Translations under genes and position numbers: made by a program | In this document: piece after piece, positions 17,959-22,337 of the stretch | Numbering within the stretch: the first letter of the stretch is position 1 | How the letters are laid out: each line of letters opens with the position of its first letter | Notes under the pieces: generated by a model | Databases searched by the model: none | Seen by the model: only the letters and a program-made list of their open reading frames with translations | Told to the model about the DNA's origin: nothing | Assembly: GCF_002224125.1 (NCBI RefSeq) | Contig: NZ_NCSM01000051.1 | Coordinates: forward strand, 1-22,337 | Direction of reading: 5' to 3' | Length of the DNA stretch: 22,337 bases | Origin: Streptomyces sp. NBS 14/10 | Lineage (GTDB): Bacteria; Actinomycetota; Actinomycetes; Streptomycetales; Streptomycetaceae

Positions 17959-17967
17959 CATCCTGGA
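17959..17967 (+). repeat. Right target-site duplication of the 4.8-kb element
   Basis: CATCCTGGA, identical to 13160-13168. On both sides it encodes the same residues in merR (GIL plus the first two bases of the GAC codon). Confidence 0.85.
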
Positions 17968-18112
17968 CGCGCTCCACACCCAGCTACGCACCCTTGATCA
18001 GCGATCAGCCGAGATCAATGCAGCCAGGGATGTCCTGCAGCAGATCATCACTACCGCCGAGACCGCTACCGCATCTGCCGCGTCCCGAGCCCCAGCAACG
18101 GGCGCACCGTGA
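17968..18112 (+). pseudogene. MerR-family regulator, 3' part
   Basis: Continues the interrupted merR from 13168. The sequence reads DALHTQLRTLDQRSAEINAA, then RDVLQQIITTAETATASAASR to TGA 18110-18112. This is the long C-terminal dimerisation helix expected of a MerR protein. The frame matches across the junction (GA of codon 83 at 13167-13168 completed by C at 17968). It has no start of its own. Together the two parts form a 130-residue regulator, a normal size for the family. Confidence 0.82.
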
Positions 18113-18304
18113 GCCTGTGGTTCACACCGGCTCAGAGATCCGCCGCCAGACTGTGCAGGCGACTCTGGTCATTCGTGCAGACGACTCCAGAAGCTGACGC
18201 TTGGGACGCGTGTTAGAGGTCCTGTTCGGCACCAGGTCGTAACCACCCTCGTATCCCTTATACGAGACTGGTTCGGCAGGAGCGATTCTGAGGGGGAGAC
18301 GCGC
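18113..18304. other. Non-coding interval after merR with an operator-like palindrome
   Basis: I see no gene here. The notable feature is the 19-bp palindrome at 18248-18266, listed separately. The interval appears to be the junction between the merR locus and the upstream region of the cut-off gene at 18305. Confidence 0.4.
18248..18266. promoter_or_regulatory. Perfect palindrome upstream of a cut-off gene
   Basis: CTCGTATcccttATACGAG: two 7-bp arms and a 5-base centre, ending 38 bases before the ATG at 18305. This size and place fit a TetR- or MarR-type dimer operator. The core CGTAT-N5-ATACG occurs again at 18414-18428. Confidence 0.5.
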
Positions 18305-18487
18305 ATGAGCGGTAGTGACCGGGTGCAGGCGGACCAGGCGAGCAGGGGGTCGATGCCCCAGGAGACCTGGCGGGGCCTTCCTCGGTCCCTTCGCCCCCGC
18401 GTGTGGACGATCACGTATTCCCGATACGCTTCTTCAAGGGAAGTCCTTCTTCCCTCGCAGCCAACACGACCCTCAGCAAGTCCTAAG
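18305..18487 (+). pseudogene. 5' start of an unrecognised gene, cut by an IS5 element
   Basis: ATG 18305 follows GGGGGAG with good spacing and reads MSGSDRVQADQASRGSMPQE, then WRGLPRSLRPRVW. I do not recognise the protein; the W-x-x-LPR-x-LRPRV pattern loosely recalls the start of PucR-like regulators. After about residue 35 the sequence loses coding character, with a second CGTAT-N5-ATACG dyad at 18414-18428 and a 7-bp stem (AGGGAAG/CTTCCCT) at 18437-18455. At 18488 it meets the end of the IS5-family element. It is either a truncated gene or a short spurious frame. Confidence 0.3.
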
Positions 18488-19318
18488 TCTTGTCCCGTAA
18501 ATGATCTACGGCATGCTGGCTGACCTGCTCGTCTTCTCAGTCACCCGGCAAGGGCGAGATTGTGCAGGCGCGCAATGCCGAGCATGGCGTGGTGGACGCC
18601 GTCGCCCTTGAGGCGGCAGTCGCGCAGGATCTTCCAGGTCTTCATGCGGGCGAAGGCATGCTCGACGCGGGCACGGACTTTGCGGTGGGAGGCGTTGTGT
18701 TCCTCCTTCCAGGCCGGAAGTTCGCTCTGACCTTTCTCTCGGCGGTGTGGGATGACCAGGCCGGTGCCGCGGTAGCCGCCGTCCGCGATGACGGCGGTCG
18801 TGCCGACGGCGGCTTTCGCCCCGGACAGTTCCCATGCCTTGCAGTCGTTGCGGTTGCCGGGGAGTGGCCGGCCGACAGCGACGACCAGGCGGGTGTCGGC
18901 GTCGATGACGACCTGGTGGTTGGTGGAGTACCGGTAGTTTTTCGACTGCTCGGCGATGGTGTGGTCGCGGGTGGGGACCAGAGTTCCGTCCACGATCAGG
19001 ACGGTGTCTTTGCGGAAGCGTTTGCGCTGCTGGAGCGCGAGCGAAGGGCCGATGTGGTCGATGATGCGGTCGGCGGCCGACTTCGACACCCCGAACAGCG
19101 GTGCCAGCTGCCGCAGCGTGAGGTTGGTGCGCCAGTACGCGGCGACCAGCAGGACTCGGTCCTCCAGCGGCAGACTCCACGGCCGGCCCTTGCGAACCAG
19201 GTCCGCGCCTTCGCGACGAAGCGCGGTGATGAGCTTGCCGAACTGGCGTGGGCTCAGCCCGGTGAACGGGGCTATCCAGGAAGGCTCCGACGCCGTGATC
19301 ACACCAGACACGACAAGA
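18488..19318 (-). mobile_element. IS5-family insertion sequence, about 830 bp
   Basis: One transposase gene on the minus strand, with short matching ends: TCTTGTC at 18488-18494 and GACAAGA at 19312-19318, followed by partial similarity (CCGT against GTGT). The size fits the IS5 family (0.8-1.3 kb). The ends are tentative because the repeat is short and no target duplication is clear. Confidence 0.65.
18541..19311 (-). CDS. IS5-family transposase, apparently intact
   Basis: A 256-residue protein. The N-terminal helix-turn-helix (LTLRQLAPLFGVSKSAADRIIDHI, HTH_Tnp_4 type) is followed by a DDE_4 catalytic domain. Motifs: VLIVDGTLVPTR (first Asp), VIADGGYRGTGLVIP (second Asp), and KVRARVEHAFARMKTWKIL (Glu in VEHAFARMK). 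The frame has no interruption, unlike every other transposase in the window. The start is GTG 19311, with GTG 19302 as an alternative; both are very close to the element end and neither has a clear ribosome site. It probably moves by cut-and-paste or a related mechanism. Confidence 0.85.
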   Translation of the reverse strand: MSGVITASEPSWIAPFTGLSPRQFGKLITALRREGADLVRKGRPWSLPLEDRVLLVAAYWRTNLTLRQLAPLFGVSKSAADRIIDHIGPSLALQQRKRFRKDTVLIVDGTLVPTRDHTIAEQSKNYRYSTNHQVVIDADTRLVVAVGRPLPGNRNDCKAWELSGAKAAVGTTAVIADGGYRGTGLVIPHRREKGQSELPAWKEEHNASHRKVRARVEHAFARMKTWKILRDCRLKGDGVHHAMLGIARLHNLALAG

Positions 19319-19392
19319 TCATGTCACCCATGACCGGCAGGCCTCTTCTCCTTGCAGGGCCCGATGTCCGACGCTCGACCTACGATGCCCGG

Positions 19393-19764
19393 ATGCAGCC
19401 ACACTTCACCGGTACCGCCCTGATCACCGACGACGTCCCGGCCCTCGCCGCCTTCTACGCCGCGGTCCTGGACGCAGATGTCGAAGGCAGCGCCCCCTTC
19501 GCCCGCGTGACGGTCCCCGGTGCCGTCCTGTCGTTCTTCTCCACACAGGGCATGGAATCGATGGTGCCCGGATCGATGGCCGCCGCTGCGAGCGGAGGCT
19601 TCACCCTGGAGTTCCAGGTCACCGACGTGGACGCACGCCACGAACGCCTGCGGGCTCGGGGCATCGAGATCCTCAAGCCGCCGACAACCCAGCCCTGGGG
19701 ACGCCGCTCGGTGTGGCTGCGCGACCCCGACGGCAACATCGTCAACCTCTACCAGGACGCGTGA
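19393..19764 (+). CDS. VOC-family (glyoxalase/bleomycin-resistance-like) protein
   Basis: A 123-residue protein with two beta-alpha-beta-beta-beta halves. TGTALITDDVPALAAFYAAVLDADV begins the first half, and GGFTLEFQVTDVDARHERLRARGIEILKPP, RSVWLRDPDGNIVNLYQDA make the second; RDPDGN is the family hallmark. Likely metal-site residues: His4 or the start of strand 1, and Glu in TLEFQV. ATG 19393 is chosen because the upstream in-frame stretch is not VOC-like. There is no ribosome site, but TACGAT at 19381-19386 could be a -10 box, placing transcription start at the ATG (leaderless). Function could be resistance, isomerase or dioxygenase-like; it is unassigned. It follows the IS5 element directly. 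Confidence 0.82.
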   Translation: MQPHFTGTALITDDVPALAAFYAAVLDADVEGSAPFARVTVPGAVLSFFSTQGMESMVPGSMAAAASGGFTLEFQVTDVDARHERLRARGIEILKPPTTQPWGRRSVWLRDPDGNIVNLYQDA

Positions 19765-19931
19765 CGACCGGTTGCCCGCACCTCGGCTCGCTCATTGCGG
19801 GACAGCCTTTAGGGAGAACTAAGGAGTTCACGCATCACAGATGCCAGATTTCTATTAGTCTGCGCGCGAATTGCCTCTGTCGTCGAGCGATCTGCGCCGT
19901 TCCATTTGTAGCTCCGATTTTTCTGTTTCCC
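19765..19931. other. Intergenic interval, nothing identified
   Basis: Less GC-rich than its surroundings, with no convincing reading frame, RNA gene or strong hairpin. It ends where the first ISb terminal repeat begins. Confidence 0.4.
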
Positions 19932-20112
19932 TGCGGGGCTCGAATAATCATCGCTCCTGGTAAAGCGGCGTATCTGTACTCGTTGATCACGCCGCTGAGG
20001 ACGCGAGTGCGCAGGACTCTGCGGCTGGCCGGGTCAAGGACCGGAGGTGGTTGCCCGTCTGCTTGGAGAGGTAGCTGGCATCGGGCTCGGTGCGGGCGGT
20101 GCGCGTTGTAGT
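19932..20112 (-). mobile_element. ISb piece 1: 3' end of an rve-type IS
   Basis: Begins with an ISb terminal repeat (TCATCGCTCCTGGT at 19948-19961, inside a 31-base repeat from 19932). The minus strand encodes the transposase C-terminus (NYNAHRPHRARCQL, then RVLRTRVLSGVINEYRYAA). It is cut at 20112, where another ISb copy starts. It differs clearly in sequence from the 21209 copy, so it is a related element and not a recent duplicate. Confidence 0.75.
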
Positions 20113-20876
20113 TGTGGGGCTCGGATATTCATCGCTGCTGGTCAAAACGCCACGGCCGCCGCGTAGCACTGCGATCCTGGTTGGATGGTCGTGTCGCTTC
20201 TCTACCGGATGACTCGACGTCTTCTCTCCGTTCCAGCAGTGCTCCTACGGCGGGACACCTCGAAGGAGGCTGAGCTTCTCGTCCTCCGGCACGAAAACGC
20301 TGTGCTAAGACGCCAGTTGCAGGGGCGGGTACGGTACGAGCCTGCGGACCGTCTCCGGTTCGCAGCCCTGTCCGCGCTGATCCTCCGCCGCCGCTGAGCC
20401 AAGGTCTTCCCGGTCACACCGAGCACGCTGCTGGCCCTGGCACCGCAGGCTCGTCGCCCGCCGATGGGACTACTCCCGACGACGCCGAGGTCCCGGACGG
20501 CCGCCCACGCAGGCCGCCACCAAGAACCTCGTACTGCGCCTTGCCCGCGAGAACAGCCGATGGGGCCATCGCCGGATCCAGGGCGAACTGGCCCGGCTGG
20601 GACATCCGATCGCCGCCTCCACCGTCTGGCAGATCCTCCACACCGCAGGAATCGACCCCGCACCACGCCGCACCGGCCCAACCTGGCGCGAGTTCCTCTC
20701 CGCGCAGGCCGCCAGCTTGATCGCCTGCGACTTCCTCCGCATCGACACCATCAGCCCGCAACGTCTCTACGCTCTGACCTTTCTCCAGCACCGCACCCGG
20801 CGCCTGCACATCGCCGGCGTCACCGCACACCCGACCGCGGCCTGGGCCACCCAGCAGGCCCGCAACCTCGCCACCG
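20113..20876 (+). mobile_element. ISb piece 2: 5' two-thirds of an rve-type IS
   Basis: Starts at a 31-base terminal repeat (20113-20143) with the transposase ATG at 20185. It is cut at about 20876, where a third ISb copy begins at its own terminal repeat. It sits inside piece 1 on its left side. Confidence 0.75.
20185..20876 (+). pseudogene. ISb transposase, N-terminal and first catalytic part, broken
   Basis: ATG 20185 begins VVSLLYRMTRRLLSVPAVLL and the helix-turn-helix (EAELLVLRHENAVLRRQLQGR). A stop at 20395-20397 and an extra C near 20433 (gccctggcac) interrupt it. It then continues RRLVARRWDYSRRRRGPGRP, LVLRLARENSRWGHRRIQGEL, and the first catalytic region LIACDFLRIDTI to QQARNLA. The second Asp and Glu motifs are lost at the junction. 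Inactive. Confidence 0.75.
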
Positions 20877-21090
20877 TGTGCCGTTCGGAAACTCATCGCT
20901 CCTGTTCGGCGGTAGTCTGGCGCGCCATTACAGTCTGCTGGAACCCTGTCCGGATGATCGTTCCGCTCGTATACCAAGTGACTTGGAAGCTGCTCGCGGT
21001 CCCGACGGTGCTGCTGCGCCGGGACACAGCCAAGAACGCAGAATTGCTCGTGCTGCGGCACGAGAATGCGGTGCTGCGCAGGCAGCTCAC
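20877..21090 (+). mobile_element. ISb piece 3: 5' end of another copy
   Basis: Starts at terminal repeat 20877-20907 (TGTGCCGTTCGGAAACTCAT onward). It contains a leader and the first part of a transposase from ATG 20954 (IVPLVYQVTWKLLAVPTVLLR then KNAELLVLRHENAVLRRQL). ISb-like sequence ends at about 21086-21090. The open frame runs on from piece 2 into this copy, making a chimeric frame of no obvious function. Confidence 0.7.
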
Positions 21091-21179
21091 GAGGCCGGTG
21101 ACTCGATCATGGAGTGCTGGATACAGATCTGTCGTCGCGAGCTACTGGACCGTACGTTGATCTGGAACCAGCGACATCT
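21091..21179 (+). pseudogene. C-terminal scrap of an integrase-core transposase
   Basis: GDSIMECWIQICRRELLDR followed by TLIWNQRHL matches the region around and after the catalytic Glu of rve-type transposases (N-S-I-x-E-x-W...RRELLDRTLIWN). It lacks anything before or after. It could be the far part of piece 3 after an internal deletion, or a scrap of a different element. It ends exactly where the next ISb terminal repeat starts. Confidence 0.55.
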
Positions 21180-22337
21180 TGTGCCGTTCAGAAACGCGTC
21201 ACTGCTGGTCATGCCGCGTATCTGTACTCATTGATCAGGCCACCAAGGATACGGGTCCGGAGCAGCCGTCGTGGGGTTTTCGAGTCGCTCAGCGGCGCAG
21301 TGTGGTGATCGGCGAGTGGAGGTAGTTGCTCTCGGGCCTGATGCGGTCGATGCCCGTTGTAGTGTCCGGCGTAGGTGCTGAGAACGTGGAGAGCGTGGCG
21401 CTCGCTCCAGCGCAACAGGTGGTCGAGGGCCTCGCGCCGTAGCGTCCCGATGGCCCTCTCGCAGTGTGCGTTCATCCGCGGGGACTGCGGGTCGGTCTTG
21501 AGGGTTTTGATGCCCTCAGCTTCGAAGACGGCGTCGAAGGACTCGGTGTATTTGCCGTCCCGGTCGCGGATCACAAAGCACAACGACTCCAGGCGCACGC
21601 CCGCCTCAAGCGCAAGGTTGCGGGCCTGGTGGGTCGTCCACTGTGCGGTCGGATGCGCGGTCACCCCGGCGATGTGGAGGCGGCGTGTGCCGTGCTCGAG
21701 GAAGATCAGTGCGTAGACGCGGCGAAGATCCACCAGGTCGATGTGCAGGAAGTCGCAGGCGATGATGGCCTCGGCCTGGGATGTCAGGAACTCACACCAC
21801 GTAGGCCGGCCGCGGCGGGGAGCAGGGTCGACCCCGGCTGCCGCCAAGATCTTCCATACCGTGGACGAGCCGATCCTGTGGCCCAGCCGACCGAGCTCCC
21901 CCTGGATCCTGCGGCAGCCCCAGCGCGGGTTCTCCCGCGCCAGCCGCAGCACCAACTCCTTCACAACTTCCGCCGTCGCCGGGCCGGCCCGGCTTGCTCC
22001 GGCACGCACTGTAGTCCCACCTGCGTGCAACGAGACGCCGATGCCAGCCGAGCAAGGTCCCCGGTGTCACAGGGAACACCTGCGCCCAGCGACGCCGAGG
22101 TATCAGCGAAGAACAACGCCGCGAACCACAAACGATCCGCCCACTCATACCGCACCGGACTCGAAAGTTGCCTGCGCAGCACCACGTTCTCATGCCGGAG
22201 CACGAGCAACTCAGCGTCTGTGGCCATCCGCCGACGCAGCAGCACCGCTGGGACCGTCAGAAGCTTCCGCGTGACCTGATACACCAATGAGACGATCACT
22301 TGCACATGGCCCCAACGAGCCCGCAGACCCCGCCAGA
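21180..22337 (-). mobile_element. ISb copy 4: nearly complete, runs off the window
   Basis: The left end is the 31-base terminal repeat at 21180-21210, overlapping the transposase stop. The element extends past the transposase start (22299) to the window edge. In the other copies the repeat starts 72-77 bases before the start codon, so the right end should lie about 35-40 bases beyond the window. Confidence 0.75.
21209..22299 (-). pseudogene. ISb transposase with two frameshifts
   Basis: GTG 22299 starts IVSLVYQVTRKLLTVPAVLL and the helix-turn-helix (DAELLVLRHENVVLRRQL). Near 22090 the protein shifts frame (RRWAQVFPVTPGTLLGWHRR, LVARRWDYSACRSKPGRPGD). Near 22000 it shifts again to ATAEVVKELVLRLARENPRWGCRRIQGEL and runs uninterrupted to the stop at 21209. 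The catalytic core is complete in the last frame: CDFLHIDLVDLRR, FVIRDRDGKYTESFDAVF and PRMNAHCERAIGTLRREALDH. Only the link between N-terminal and catalytic parts is broken, so it is probably inactive, although the catalytic part could be expressed from an internal start. Confidence 0.78.

Noticed and set aside
17841..18197. A 118-codon plus-strand frame after hxlR
   Set aside because: It crosses the element's right end and the merR tail in a different frame from merR and has no domain character.
20717..21160. A 147-residue open frame across two ISb pieces as a real gene
   Set aside because: It joins the first catalytic motif of one copy to the leader and N-terminus of another; a chimera created by the junction.

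Overview
The window is GC-rich actinomycete DNA, most likely Streptomyces. The evidence is the codon bias, frequent GTG starts, and families common in that genus: HxlR, MerR, AraC and TetR regulators, FrnE-like DsbA, DoxX, DUF2993 and NERD proteins. It is an accessory region, as found on a chromosome arm or plasmid, in which surviving genes sit between many insertion sequences (IS), most of them broken.

Left part (1-7260): a DUF2993-like fragment converges on a TetR regulator. Then come three copies of one rve-type IS (called ISa here; 1366-2579, 4008-4612 truncated, 6048-7257), an IS701-like transposase with an internal stop, an IS110 scrap, an orphan NERD-domain gene, and an IS5-like fragment cut off by the third ISa copy.

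Middle part (7260-13170): an AraC regulator is divergent from an alpha/beta hydrolase. A patch of dead recombinases follows (an IS5-like scrap, two serine recombinases and a tyrosine recombinase) around an MTHFR-like gene. Next is an amidohydrolase divergent from a MerR regulator.

The main discovery is at 13169-17958. A 4790-bp element has perfect 20-bp terminal inverted repeats and a 9-bp target duplication (CATCCTGGA). It is inserted in the merR gene; removing the element and one duplication rejoins merR in frame as a 130-residue protein whose 3' part lies at 17968-18112. The element carries one ISAs1-type transposase, now frameshifted, and an apparently intact redox module: an HxlR regulator divergent from dsbA/frnE-like, doxX-like, NAD(P)-binding and SDR genes. 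This looks like a transporter IS, that is, an IS with passenger genes.

Right part (18113-22337): a cut-off gene start with an operator-like palindrome, an intact IS5-family element, a VOC-family gene, and a nested pile of pieces of a second rve-type IS (ISb). Several ISb pieces begin at a shared 31-bp terminal repeat. The last one runs off the window edge.
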